Positions 23,599 through 35,265 of a stretch of 64,000 nt of DNA are shown piece after piece. A program made the position numbers and the translations under genes. Below the pieces are notes generated by a model. That model was not told where the DNA came from, searched no databases, and saw nothing but the letters and a program-made list of their open reading frames with translations. Source of the DNA: Brachypterus glaber (lineage: Eukaryota; Arthropoda; Insecta; Coleoptera; Kateretidae); NCBI GenBank assembly GCA_958510825.1, contig OY294044.1, positions 83,808,895 through 83,872,894 of the forward strand, read 5' to 3'. Each line of letters starts with the position of its first letter. The stretch's first letter is position 1.

Positions 23599-24320
23599 TT
23601 TAAAGTTTTATTTCCGAGACGAAGATAATGCAAAAAATAGTTGAGAACACTAAAAAAAATTTTTCGACTGACTAATGCTAGTAACTCAAAATATTTTGTC
23701 GTCTTTCAAAAAAATTTTTTTTTTTTGCAAAAAAGACTTGGCTTGGTCTACAGGAGAAGTAATCCTTTCTTAAAGTTTATTTAAGAAAGAAATTTTGGTG
23801 TTGTTTGTTATTAGCATGCTGGCATATATTTTTTTAATTTTCTATAAATTTTATTCTTGTCTTTCTTGTAAAAAAAATCATATATCAGGAAAGTATTATG
23901 TTGTTGACAGCTGAATTTCATATTCTATAGATTTAAACTGGACTATTCATACGGAAATCAACTCATGTTTTCCAGTTTAATATTTCCTTTGAAGAGGGCG
24001 CAGTTACCACAACTAATTAAATTCTGTTTACCACAAGCCACTGATAAAAGCCCGGAAATAAAATAAGCCCTTTAATTAAGGTCCATCGAACTAGTTGTTT
24101 CTTAATTAATAACACTATACAACAAAATAGTATATTATATAACGTGTACGGAAAGTGATTTACTTCACATGAGCGAATGTTTAGAACAAGCCACGTAGCG
24201 GCGATTGCGGAAACTTCGCCAATGCAAGAAATATATTTTTTCTACTATCTAATAGAAAAGTTTACATATCTACAAAAACAAATGAAGTTTTCAGACTTCA
24301 AAATAACGTATTTCTTAGTA
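23599..24320. other. Intergenic, no gene seen
   Basis: AT-rich with poly(A) and poly(T) runs. Nothing recognisable apart from TTAATTAA-type words and a GC-richer patch near 24190-24220. Confidence 0.4.
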
Positions 24321-24605
24321 GGGAGGCATAGCGTAGTGGCTAGCGCGTTTGCATAGCAAGTCTACTATCGTGAGTTCGATTCTCACTGGCGCCGATTTGC
24401 CTATTTCAGTTAATTAATAATTGAAATTTGGCGAAGGCGATAAGTGAAACGGACACTCCCTAGAAACTGGTTCGAAAGTCAGTATAAGCCGGTGGTTCCC
24501 TCTACTACTAGCCCACACAAGTCCTGGACTTAGGGGATGCTTAATTAAGTAGAATAGTACGAGGTTAAACAAACATGTAATGTAATGTAACATGTAATGT
24601 AATTT
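24321..24605 (+). mobile_element. tRNA-derived SINE
   Basis: The head carries RNA polymerase III internal promoter boxes in tRNA order: box A TAGCGTAGTGG at 24329-24339 and box B AGTTCGATTCT at 24373-24383, 33 bases apart. The 5' and 3' ends of the head do not pair as an acceptor stem, so it is not an intact tRNA gene. A tRNA-unrelated body follows, then a tail built of ATGTA-type repeats at about 24574-24603. Flanking target duplications were not found. Confidence 0.7.
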
Positions 24606-24899
24606 GACTTTTCTGCTTGTTACCATGACAGCAAGCAGAAAAATAAAAAATTTTGCGCTCACAGTGTAGGCAACCGGCGTAAAAGAGCTGTCAGTTATAT
24701 GTGACGACATGTTTTTCCGCCATTATTTTAATATGAAATTATTTGTTTTGAATCAAATCTCGATTTCGTGTGCTAAATATTTGTGTGCTAAATATTTGTT
24801 ATTACGAAGGAATTATGGAGAGTTACTGTGATTAGTATTTTTCTTTTACACCAATAATTTGCAGAAAATTGTAACCAAGTGTTGCGACCTTGTAAGAAA

Positions 24900-25945
24900 A
24901 AAAGAAATACGCCGTTTTTGACCCCTTCGTGCAAATGTATGAAACATACACATTCCTATAGATTTGGACATGCTGAACACGAATCATGTTACGATTTAAA
25001 ATTACAAAAACCGCGTGGAAGACTTTTTTTTTTTTTTTTCGTAAAAAGGTAAGAAAAGGTTGATTTTGAGCTATTAATTAAAAGGTCCAAACCAAGTAGA
25101 AAAAAATATATTCTTTATAAATTTGAAATTTTTAAATGCTGAACACGATTCCGTTCTTAAAAGTGACAGAAATCGTCCGGAAGACTGTTTTTTGTTTTCG
25201 TAGAAAGCTTAAAATTGGTCTGAGCCAACGATATCAGTAAAAATATTAATCAATGAGGGTAAATTTTGTGACGAGCTGATAGGCGAGTGGCGCAATCAGC
25301 CGTTGATAAAGTATAGTATTCTACTCCCATATAATAGCTATTAACCCCTTAACGCACTCACCAGTGTTAACTCGTTCACAGTAGGTTGGCTCTTTTTCGG
25401 TGTCCCGAGTTAACTCGGGCAGACCTAGAATGTAGAAAATAAAGTTTTTTTTTAATTTTCTCAACATTATTTGTTATTGCCCTTGAAGACTAAAAAAAAA
25501 TGGTGAAAAATTAACTTTTCCGATAAAAAGTGGTGCGTCAAGGGGTTAATCATTCTATAGGCTCGTGTCGCAAAATTTATTCTCCTTGATTAATAGCAGT
25601 TATTATACGATCGTTGAATAATATACTATTTTTATTGGCATCGTTAGCTCACAATAATTGTCAATTATTGACCTATTTTAACCTTTTTATGAAGACCGTT
25701 TCTGTCACTTTTGTGAACAGAATCTTGTTCAACGTGCCCATTGGGCACTGCCCAAATGTATAAAGATTATTTTTTTTCCACCTGGAATTAATACCTCAAA
25801 ATCAACGTTTTTTTTCCTTTGTACAAAAAAAAACACGGTTTCTGTAATTTTGAAAGTCGGCATCGTGTTCAGCATGTTCAAATCTATAGGATTTGGTATG
25901 TTTCATACGTTTGCACAAGGGGCCAAAAACGGCCTATTTTTAACA
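24900..25945. mobile_element. Foldback with a MITE in its loop
   Basis: Left arm 24900-25215 and right arm about 25680-25945 share, mirrored, CCGTTTTTGACCCCTT-type ends, GTATGAAACATAC, AACATGCTGAACAC and the TGACAGAAATCGTC-type inner part. The inner flanks (GGGTAAATTTTGTGACGAG and its near-complement at about 25560-25590) also pair. The centre was split by the TTAA-flanked MITE at 25345-25545. Fragments of this family occur at 3990-4360. Confidence 0.75.
25345..25545. mobile_element. piggyBac-like MITE with TTAA duplication
   Basis: A 201-bp element flanked by TTAA on both sides (25341-25344 and 25546-25549). Its ends are CCCCTTAACGCAC and GTGCGTCAAGGGG, inverted with one mismatch. TTAA target sites and ends starting with CC or CCC are hallmarks of the piggyBac superfamily. 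Inside is a perfect palindrome CCCGAGTTAACTCGGG. No ORF. The superfamily call is inference from ends and target only. Confidence 0.75.
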
Positions 25946-25997
25946 TTGTTCTTTATTTATTTATTTTAGATCATAGAAAAAATGTTGTTTGTAATAC

Positions 25998-26100
25998 GAG
26001 CGCAAAATAAGATTACTGCTTTTGCGTGATTGCTAATTTCAGCTAGACGACTCGATTAGCAAATTCGACGCTCAAGCAGAAATCAATCATTTTGCGCTCT
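25998..26100. mobile_element. 103-bp hairpin MITE
   Basis: Ends GAGCGCAAAAT and ATTTTGCGCTC are perfectly complementary. The arms continue imperfectly through GATTACTGCTT and AAGCAGAAATCAATC and ATTGCTAATT and GATTAGCAAAT. The loop is near GCTAGACGAC. Probably non-autonomous; superfamily unknown. Confidence 0.65.
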
Positions 26101-26230
26101 TTTTAAAAAAATAACTATCCCGAAAACTTATGTACACTACGCGAAAACTTCGAGAAACCTAAGTAAAACTATAAAAAAAGGTAGGTTATGTTTACATACG
26201 TATGTATAGATGTCTAACAATGCTAAAATG

Positions 26231-27590
26231 TGGCTAAACTGTGTGTACGACTATTAAAGCCTAAAATTAATCCAATTAAATTCAACAATTAAAACAAAAA
26301 AAGTTTTAAACAATTATGAGAGATAAAATTTGCCTTAAGAAAATTTATTTCTCAATAAATATGCAAACTAAAACCAAAACTTTTCAAGTGGGGCTAAACT
26401 GAACTAATAGAAATCTAGCCCTTTATGAAAGTGTAGTTAGGACCACTCCATCCAGCGGCAGTTTGTGCTGCCATCTAAAGCTTCGGCCAAGTCCTGAACA
26501 AGTGCCGTTCTTTTGGTTAGTATCAGAGACTTAAATCTCGCATAACAAGCATAATACATAAGAATGCGATAACTTGATTCACTTACAAGATACATGACGC
26601 CACATCAAGCCAATCACGGTATCGCATTCTTATGTGTTGCTTGGAAAAATTGAGTACAGTTGGTACAGTTGGGAAATTGGTCAGTAAATTCCGTGAGGGG
26701 TAGCTTTTTCTTTTTGTTGGAAAAATTGTACAGTTGGGAAAATTGGAGTAGTACAGTAGGGTATTATTTTAGGAGTGAGGACCCTTTTCTATTTGTTTCA
26801 GTCATAAAAATTTTCTGTCAGGGGTATTTACTCTAGTTAGGAAAATTGGATACAGTTGGGTATTTTTTCAGAGGTGAGTACCTTTTTTTTGTTATTAAAA
26901 TTTTCTGTCAGGGGTAATATTTGTTTGGAAAACTGCGAAAAACCTAAGTGGCTAAACTGTGTGTACGACTATTAAAGCCTAAAATTAATCCAATTAAATT
27001 ACACAATTAAAACAAAAAAAGTTTTAATAAAGTATAAGAGATAGAATTTGCCTTAAGAAAATTTATTTCTCTATAAATATGCAAACTAAAACCAAAACTT
27101 TTCAAGTGGGGCTAAACTGAAGTAATAGAAATCTAGCCCTTTACGAAAGTGTAGTTAGGACCACTCCATCCTGCGGCAGTTTGTGCTGCCACCCACAGCT
27201 TCGGCCAAGTCCTGAACAAGTGAATCTGCCGTCCTTTTTGTCAATATCAGAGACTTAAGGCTCGCATAACAAGCATAATACATAAGAATGCGATACCTTG
27301 ATTGGCTTACAAGATACATGACGCCACATCAAGCCAATTACGGCATCGCGTTCTTAGGTATTGCTTGGGAAAATTGAGTACAGTTGGTACAGTTGGGAAA
27401 TTGGTCAGTAAATTCCATGAGGGGTAAAGTTTTTTCTTTTGTTGAGAAAATTGTACATTTGGGAAAATTGGAGTAGTACAGTAGAGTATTTTTTTAGGGG
27501 TATTTACTCTAGTTAGGTAAATTGGATACAGTAAGGTATTTTTTCAGAGGTGTGTAATTTTTTTTGTCATTAAAATTTTCTGTCAGGGGT
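26231..27590. repeat. Tandem duplication with ~718-bp period
   Basis: The second unit begins at 26949 with the same TGGCTAAACTGTGTGTACGA as 26231. The units share long blocks, including the GC-richer CCACTCCATCC...GCGGCAGTTTGTGCTGCC section and a series of CAGTTGGGAAAATTGG-like words. Each unit contains a strong hairpin (26546-26640 in unit 1) pairing CATAAGAATGCGATA with TATCGCATTCTTATG. Unit 2 is about 70 bp shorter through deletions near its end. No coding potential. Confidence 0.85.
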
Positions 27591-28117
27591 AAAAATAGGG
27601 GTTTTACCCCATTCTTACCCCCTTACCCCCATCGTTTAACCCCAAAATCTAATTAGCTCTTCGAAATATGATAAGAAACAATATGCAAAAAACCGCTTGT
27701 CGCTTATTTAGAAATGGAGTTATCGAGTTTAAAGACAGACAGACAATACGCGTCTAGACGGACGAAATTTTTTTTTTTACTGATTTCGAGTCAAAAAGGT
27801 CTAAAACGTCGAGAAATGTGAAAAAAAAATGGTCATAGATTTTGACTTTTTACAATACATTGGTACTCATAGTACTACTAGTAGTACTAAGTGCCGATGT
27901 AATTAAAACATATTTTGCAAAGATCTCTTTTTTACTCATAATTTCTAATAAAACAAGTATTTATTAACACGGTGTCCCTATGTTAGCCGAAAGACTATTA
28001 AAAACCGTGCAAAAACGGCTTTTGGATTAGGATTCCTGCATGTCTTGGTGTTATAAATCTGTTGAATTAAAATCCCAAAAGCTCGGGTTCCAAAGTTCTG
28101 CCCATAATACAGGGTGA
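27591..28117. repeat. Dispersed repeat with G/C runs and GACAGACAGACAA word
   Basis: A stretch of C-rich text near 27600-27650 (TTACCCCATTCTTACCCCC) is followed by AGTTATCGAGTTTAAAGACAGACAGAC at about 27717-27745, the same kind of phrase as at 3560-3640 and 31370-31450. No gene is seen. Confidence 0.45.
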
Positions 28118-28712
28118 TCATTAACTGGTATGCCAAAATTTAAGACGTGATTCTATATCCAAAAGTATTAAAAAAAGTTTCTATAAACTTTGGTCCGGAA
28201 ATGAACCCTAAGGGAGCTACGCCCCTTTAAAATTTTAATAAAAATTAGGTTTTTAATTAATTACTCTGGTACTCTTTAACCTAAAGCGCCGAGCTTTTGC
28301 ATGTATACTAGTATTAATAAGGGCAATAAGTCAATGGTAATTTATGTGTTTTAAATTTATTCAGAGGCGTGCCTAAACCGCCAAACATTATAGGAGCAAA
28401 TGTTTTCTAAAAAAATGCAGTTCAGAGGAACTAACATTTTGTGCCACCAAAAATATTACTTTTTAAAAGGCTATTAAACCTTTAATATTAAATTTAGGTG
28501 TTTTGGTGAAAAATACTTTTTTGCTTAATTTTAAATGAAAAATCAATCTGCAGCATTAAAAACTTATTGGTGCTTTTTTTTGTTCCCCATTTAATTCGAA
28601 TGACCGTAGCTCCCTTAGGCCTTATTTTCGGACCAAACTTTATAGAAACTTTTTTTTATATTTTTGGATATAGAATCACCCTTTATATTTTGACATGCCA
28701 GTTACTGATATG
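28118..28712. mobile_element. FB-A-related foldback, short version
   Basis: Left ATCATTAACTGGTATGCC mirrors right GACATGCCAGTTACTGAT. The next block, with TCTATATCCAAAAG, TTTGGTCCGGAAATGA and AAGGGAGCTACG, mirrors 28600-28680. It follows ACAGGGTG at 28109-28116. The TCCGGA wording links it to 10560-11796. No ORF. Confidence 0.75.
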
Positions 28713-28859
28713 AAACATAAAATATAAATTCTAGAAACTTTAAGAGGAGATAAATCGGATCTTTCCTTATTGCTTTCCCATTTTGTAAATTTTCAAAATT
28801 TTGGAAAGCCTTGTATTAAGAACGCTTTAAGCTAAAGAAATTTGGCATATAGGTTTTCG

Positions 28860-29170
28860 GTGAACATTGGGGTGCAGCAGGGGAGTAAATGGGGGAAAAA
28901 TACATTTTTTTAGAAAAAATTAATAATTGCTATATAGGGGTTTTTGAGGTTGCTGAAATTGAATCTGATAATAAAATTTTTCTAACTCCTCCCACAATGG
29001 AGTAAGGGGGTAAATATTGTTAAACGAATATGAATCTGATAATAATTTTGAGGGGTGGGGGGTGGTTTCTGTGAAAACTCGTATATTGGGCCTTTTGAGG
29101 TTGCTGAGAGTTAATTTGATTATAAAAAAAATCTCCACCCCAAATGGATAGGGGTTAGTTTTCGTGAAAA
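28860..29170 (+). repeat. Degenerate tandem phrase, two to three units
   Basis: Words GAGGTTGCTGA, ATGAATCTGATAATAA and a GGGG-rich stretch recur at about 28945-29060 and 29090-29170. The same phrase runs in reverse at 8931-9185. It lies directly upstream of the LINE remnant. Confidence 0.5.
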
Positions 29171-29174
29171 TTTG

Positions 29175-30062
29175 TTTCAGGAACCTGATAATAAAAAATC
29201 CATTTTACGAGCGGATGTGAAAAATGGGAAAGCTTTTTTACTGGGCAGTGTATTTATTTCTATATTATCCTCCGAAACTTACATCTATGCTGATGATACT
29301 AAATTTTACGGCAATTCGTGGATGAGCTACGCTGTTCTGCAAGGAATATATGGAAGTTATTTCTAAGTGGATAACAGACTGGCCTATTTCTTAAGTGTTT
29401 TACCCTCCACATCGGGAAAAACAATCCACAAAAGGATTATGTATTAAATAATGTAACTAAAAAAAGTAGATAAGCAAACCGACTTAGGTGTTACTATTAA
29501 CAGTGATCTAACTTGGTCGGACCACATAACTAATATCTCTAATAGTACTAAAAGAAAATTATTTTTGTTTAAAATTGTTTTTTTCCAGGCCATATAGTGG
29601 AACTGCTTTGGGCCTTTATAAAACATATTTGCGCCCAAATTTAGAATATTGTAGTTCGGTACGGTTTCCTATTCTTGCAAGAGATAAAAATCGAATTGAG
29701 GCTGTGCAGAGAAGTGCTACTAGACTACCCTATGGAAGGGTCCGACCCGAATACAATGATAGACTACGAATGTGGAATCTCCCTTCCCAACTAGACAGGC
29801 TGGCCAGAGGCGACTTAATAACAACATATAGAATTCTACAAGCACCTATCCAACGGATCTTAGTAATATCTTTAGTATTAATATTGGTAATCTTCGGGGA
29901 CATGATTACAAATTAACTCATGAACGCTACTATACTAGATGCAGAGAGTTCTTCCTAAGCAACAGAGTGTTTGCTACTTGGAACTCACTTCCCCCTAGTG
30001 TGGTGAATGCGCCCACCATAAACAATTTTAAAAACGGACTCGATAGATTAAATAATATTTAG
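29175..30062 (+). pseudogene. Decayed CR1/Jockey-like LINE reverse transcriptase
   Basis: The catalytic RT box reads YADD within IYADDTKFYGN at 29286-29297, preceded by LLGSVFISILSS where intact elements have a 'G-LGPLLF' run. Downstream in shifted frames come KQTDLGVTINSDLTWSDHI (about 29470-29528), then LYKTYLRPNLEYCSS and RIEAVQRSATRLPYG in the ORF at 29575-29916, then FFLSNRVFATWNSLPPSVV and FKNGLDRLNNI before TAG at about 30060. These are the thumb and C-terminal blocks typical of CR1/Jockey-group ORF2 proteins. Frameshifts and deletions separate the blocks, and the endonuclease and 5' RT part are missing. It cannot encode an active enzyme. Confidence 0.85.
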
Positions 30063-30195
30063 TTATAGTTAGTTAATTTTCTCTCTATTATCTGTTTTAT
30101 TTTCTCTTATTCAATGAGTTATTAGTTTTTGCTTTTTGAGTTTTACCTTAACTCTTATCTAAATCAAATATTAATAATAATAATAATTTAACATT
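30063..30195 (+). repeat. LINE 3' UTR with an (AAT)n tail
   Basis: About 110 bases of T-rich 3' UTR follow the LINE stop and end in a run of ATTAATAATAATAATAATTT at about 30170-30190. A short simple-repeat tail rather than poly(A) is common in the CR1 group. Confidence 0.6.
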
Positions 30196-30271
30196 TTATT
30201 GGTACTCGGTACCAGTTGTAAAAGTTGCGAAAAAATGGCTGCTGTACCTTTCAACGTCAGTTATTAAAAAA

Positions 30272-30812
30272 ACGCCGCTGGAAGGACTGACCATTAAGTG
30301 TAGTTTGGAAACAAACAATTTTACACAAACAAGTATAATTCTTGTCATACGCAGATATGTAATAACTTTGTTACTGGCTACATAATTTCATTATTTCACA
30401 AAGTGCAGTTGCAGTTAGATGAAAACAAGTTTAGAGGTTCCGCAAAGATTAATTTTCCCACAAAATTTCCTTAATCAACTGGTAGTTTTCTTTAGCGCAT
30501 TAGGAGTACTACACGTAGAAAAATATATTATCTTCTCCAAAAATTAAGCAATTGTTACCACCTTGTTAGCCTATAATTTCCTTAGGCACTTAAAAGAGAG
30601 TCTCTCTATCTTTTTATGTTTACCGTTGTCAAGATCTTTCTTTATATCATTTAACATTTTTGTAGTACTTAGTACTTGCTTTTCAACGCCGATGGAAGTA
30701 CTGACCATTAAGTGTAGTTTGGAAACAAACAATTTTACACAAACAAGTATAATTCATATCAACTGATCCAAACGCATTAAAGGTTCTACACCTAGAAAAG
30801 TATTTTATCTTG
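30272..30812. repeat. Direct repeat of ~75 bp and neighbouring blocks
   Basis: The block starting CGCCGCTGGAAGG at 30272 is repeated at about 30688 (CGCCGATGGAAG), both running through GACCATTAAGTGTAG and AACAATTTTACACAAAC. A second shared block (CGCATTAGGAG, TCTACACC or ACTACACG, then GTAGAAAA) occurs at 30497-30535 and 30772-30812. The second unit lacks the middle of the first, so this is a duplication followed by deletion. Confidence 0.7.
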
Positions 30813-32407
30813 TATGGTATGGTATTTATTCCTAAATAACACTGAGGACAGAAAAAAAAAACCGGCACCAATAAAGATTCCCCCCAAAAAAAAACCTCAC
30901 CTTTTGGTCCTAAAAAGGGCAATTTCACCTAACAAATATATTTGGACAAAAAAAATCATCTCCGGGTAAGAGAACTTGTTCTGACCCGGAACAACAAAAA
31001 TCAAGGGGAATGCGATATTTATTCCTAGCTCCCAATTTTAACACTAATTTAACCCATTCAAAAAACATTGAAAAACCAAGAAATATATGCTCGAATAACA
31101 TTTTTATTAGCTATAAAATGATGTGTCACACGGACCACTTTTCATTAAAAAAAAATCCCCCTTGCTCCCCTGCCCCCATTGTTCGCCTATACAAAATAAA
31201 AAAAAAATCAAAAATGTAAAATTTATTAAAAAAAAAATCTTTTTTTAAAAACGTTTCTTTTTTCGTAAAACGAAAAATTAATTATTTTTTTTTTCAAATA
31301 TTGTTTTTACCCCATTACCCCAAATCCCAGCCTAGAATTAACCTGTGGTCCAAATTTGAAGTCTTTAGCCCGAAGCGTTCTTGAGTTATCGTGGTCACAA
31401 ATTTCTCGGACACATAGACCGACAGACCGACCGACAGAGAGATTTTTTTTTTGACGGAAATCATATATTTTGGATATAAAACGTTCACAAACGTAAAAAA
31501 AGCAATACAAATTTTTCGAAATTTACTAACGCAAGACTTTTCTTGGGGAAAGTAAAAAATAGGTTATGTAATTTACATGTTTCAAATTTTAAGTTGATAT
31601 CTCAAGCCGTTAAAAAGTTAAAGCAAAGGCGGAGTTTCAACAAGCAAGCAGCACTGTATATTGTATATTGAAATTAATTTTTAAATGTTTCTATAGGCAA
31701 AATTAACGCTTTAAAGGGTGACAGGTCATATAACCGAGTACAAAGCAAATTATTAAAAAATATACCTTGTTTTGAATAACAATCACGTTGTTTGTTTGTC
31801 ATTAGTGAAAATATAAAGAAAAATGTCTCACACAGCATAATAAAGTGTGATTAAAACCTTTGTGTTATTTATACAATTTTAAGATGTTGGCTAAAAAGAA
31901 ATCTTTGGTTGAAAGTATTAACAACTTTTTTTTGTTTGAAAGGAACAATCATAATTAATTTTAAATAATTAAATTTAAAGTAAGCAAGGGTTCTCAGAAA
32001 TATACAAACATTGTGTATAGCAATTCTTTGTATTTAATTACATTTTGTATATTACTTTTTTTCATAATAAAGAATAATTATCTTTAATAAAAATACACCA
32101 CAAAGGCAAAAAAAAATGCATGTATTTTTCAATAAATATTGTTTGTGACACAAAAGAATATATTAAAACAAAGTTATCAAAATTAAACATCCTACTTTCC
32201 ACAAGAAAAGTATTGCGATAGTCAAATTTTTTTGAAAAATTAACCTATTTTAATTCCTGCGTTACTGCTTGTAAGTAGTTTCATACGAATATACAGAAAG
32301 TAAAATCAGAGACATCTTCCATCCCACAAAAAGAAAAAGAAGATTTCGGTACTATTGTTATAACATAAATGTAGAATAAACATTTTTTTAATGTCAATAA
32401 CTTGACA
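30813..32407. other. AT-rich intergenic stretch with one dispersed repeat
   Basis: No gene supported. At about 31306-31480 a C-rich start, CGTTCTTGAGTTATCG and CAGACCGACCGACAGAGAG form the reverse counterpart of the repeat at 3421-3960. The rest is poly(A/T)-rich with no recognised structure. Confidence 0.45.
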
Positions 32408-32562
32408 ATCAGGCCTATTCACATGTACCATTGAGATTGAGATTCGTGGCAATATTGACGAAAATTGAAAGGTCATTTAAGTCAACTGTATTAAAACTGC
32501 ATGGGGTTGTAATTTTTGTCAATATTGAATAGATTTCAATGGTACGTGTGAATAGACCTGAT
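32408..32562. mobile_element. 155-bp MITE
   Basis: TIRs of about 28 bp: ATCAGGCCTATTCACATGTA at the left and its near-complement, TACGTGTGAATAGACCTGAT, at the right, followed on the inside by CCATTGA-type words. Internal sequence has no ORF. The superfamily is unknown. Confidence 0.8.
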
Positions 32563-32730
32563 TAAGTAACATAGCCTTAAAAACATATTAAATTCTTTTC
32601 ATTCTTAATATTAACAAACTATTTTTATTTCCATTAAAAAAAATCCCCTCCTTTTCCCCTGCCTATCAAATATACAGAAAAAATTGGTTTATTTAATTCT
32701 CGAAATTTGTTTAAATGTGTGTATACAGTG

Positions 32731-34304
32731 TGTATACAAGTGTATCAGAACTCACGTTAAAAAAATTACATGTGCGCTCATACAGCAATAGAAAAAAATT
32801 GAGCAAAATTTGAGAGGGGGGTGTATGTATGAAATTTTGAGATAAGAACGTTTTGTTTCCACCAATCCCAGAGACTGTTACAACTACCTATAAAAGTGGG
32901 TAAATCGCCCAATCGGTTTCTGTGGAAACATACCAGTAGCTAAAGGTATACATTTTGAAAGTTTGATGACAATGTCAAGTTAAAATCTTTCATATGACAA
33001 TTTGTCAAAAATATTTTTTTAAGATGTAAACTGTTATATTACTAGAAGATTGTGGATTTTTTAACTTTATTGTAATAATTTGCTAAGTGTTTTTTCTTTG
33101 TTATAATTTTAGGTCCCAATTTAGAACTGTTAAAAGTTTTACATTGCACATACACTGAAACGGGATATTATTTAAGAAAATAGCTTAAACCCCCTTTAAT
33201 CTTTACTTAAAAAAGTAAAAAATTAAAATTGGGCTTACATAAAAAGAAAAAAATCGTTTTAAAAGTTGGAAAGAAGAATACCATTTAACTATTAGAGTGT
33301 AGAATCCTTATTTCATTAAACAAAGTCAACTAATTGAAAATGTGCATTATCTAGCTACAAGGACAGTTTCTTCTATAAGACACCTTGGATATGATCAAAG
33401 ACTCTTTCGGCTTGCTATATCCCGTGGATTTACTTTCAAGTGAAAATTTGTTTTACCAGTGTTTCTTACCTAATCGAGTGATTAGCTCCCGGAACTGAAT
33501 CAATTATCTCAGCCTCATCTTAGTTTTTTTTTTAAATCAATATGATCATTGACCTCAAACTTTAATTTTGTATAAAGTGTGTGATTTTTTTGGGTTTAAG
33601 TTTATTAGTTTATTATTAGTTTATTTATTAGCTTCATACTTAAATTACAGATACATTTTTTAATATTTGTAACCAAATAAACTGTTAAACCACACGCGTC
33701 TTTAATGATTTACTAACAATACAATGCAATAATGATTAACTTACTTAAATTATAGACGATACCTAAAAAAACACAATAAACTATAATTTGATAAATTGGT
33801 TTTCTACTTTTTTAATCATATGGATTGAGGGGCATTTTAAACATTTGTCCATCCATATATACTTTATATGGTAGATTTTTCATTCCAGTTTATGTGCACA
33901 TGTAGAAATAGCAATTATTCATCCCTAATTAGGACCTAAAATTTAAAGTAGGATTATAACAAAGAAAAAACACTAAACAAATTTACTAATTCACTACAAT
34001 AAAGTTTAAAAATCCATAATCTTCCAGTGATATAATAGTTTGCATCTTAAAAAATATTTTTGACAAATTGACAAAACTGTCATCAAACATTCAAAATGGA
34101 TACCTTTAGCTATTGGTATGTTTCCATAGAAACCAATTGGGCTTTTATAGGTAATTGTAACAGCTTCTGGAATTGGTAAAAACGAAACGTTCTTATCTCA
34201 AATTTCATACATACACCCCCCACTCAAATTTTGCTCAATTTTTTTCTATTGCTGTATGAGGGCACATGTAATTTTTTTAACGTGAGTTCTAATACACCCT
34301 GTAT
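32731..34304. mobile_element. 1.6 kb foldback, arms about 400 bp
   Basis: The left arm, TGTATACAAGTGTATCAGAA and on through AACTCACGTTAAAAAAATTACATGTG, is mirrored at 34240-34304. The arms match through GAAACATACCA, TTTGATGACA and AGAAGATTGTGGATTTTTTAAC to about 33120 and 33920. The loop of about 800 bp carries no recognisable gene. The right end has ACACCCTGTAT, in line with the ACAGGGTG word at the outside of other foldbacks in this window. Confidence 0.8.
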
Positions 34305-34357
34305 AGTTTAAATGTAAATTTAATTTATAAATTAATGAAAAAGAGGGTTTTTAGCAT

Positions 34358-34827
34358 CTTTTTCAAACACCTGTAACTTCGATTGGAATTAATAAAAAGT
34401 GCTCAACATTTTTGTTTGGTCAAGAAATTGTGCAAAAAGAAAGATATATTGTTCTAGAAGGTAAACATCCCATTAAAGAAGGGGTTAACTAGGGGTATTT
34501 TAATTGAATTTTATACAAAACTTACTCACATTTTATTAAACATAACTGACTGGGTCCCTTTAACTCGAGTTTTTTCGATGATTTACTACTTTTTTGGTGC
34601 TTGGGGAGTAGTTTAAAAAGTCTCTTTGTGGGGGTGGATTTTCATCAAATCCAAGGGTGTGTTTTTAAAATATTTTGAATTTTCTATTTTTTAACCCTTT
34701 GTTTAGGGGAATGTTTAGCTTCTAGAACAATAAATCTTGATTTTTGCACGAGTTCATGACCAACAAAAATTTTGAGCGTTACATTACATTTTATCAATTC
34801 CAACCAAAGTTACAGATGTTTGAAAAT
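34358..34827. mobile_element. 470-bp foldback
   Basis: Left arm blocks TTTCAAACACCTGTAACTTC, TTTGTTTGGTCA and TTGTTCTAGAAG are mirrored at 34700-34827. The loop contains a short T/G-rich stretch. No ORF. Confidence 0.75.
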
Positions 34828-34849
34828 TACATGTCGGTTCATGGTTACT

Positions 34850-35160
34850 TTTACACTAAAAAACTGAGTGTAAAATTTTACACTCGTTTACACTAAAACC
34901 GGTACATATTTATTACACCTAACAAGAGTATAAATATCACTTCCGCAGCGGGTGGTTAAAAAAAATGGTAAACTTACCATCCAAATATTTTTAATAAGTT
35001 TCATTGTAAAATTTACCATTCAGAGTGCAAAATTTACACTCCTGCAGTACATCATTTTTACCATTATTTTATGATAGGCGATGAGTGTGAATGAGTGTGA
35101 ATGTGTGAGTGTAAGTATCATTCACACGAGTGTAAAAATTAAAACTTTGTTTTTATAATA
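34850..35160. repeat. Low-complexity TTTACACTC-type repeat region
   Basis: Words GTGTAAAATTTTACACTC, TTTACACT and GAGTGTGAATG recur in both orientations. The texture resembles 1740-2240. It may be a decayed MITE or a cryptic repeat; a clean unit cannot be drawn. Confidence 0.45.
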
Positions 35161-35265
35161 CTCTTGAAATGTTTTTTACCATCATGGCATTTTTTACTGT
35201 TTACATATTGCTTTTGTGCAAAATTTTACGTATCAGTCTGTGGCAACTGGATATCGCGTAATGGT

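Noticed and set aside
23005..23628. Possible coding exons with arginine- and serine-rich products
   Set aside because: The two ORFs lie on opposite arms of an imperfect GC-rich inverted repeat and reflect its composition.
24321..24395. Intact tRNA gene
   Set aside because: Box A and box B are present, but the ends do not form an acceptor stem and the anticodon arm does not fold; it is a SINE head.
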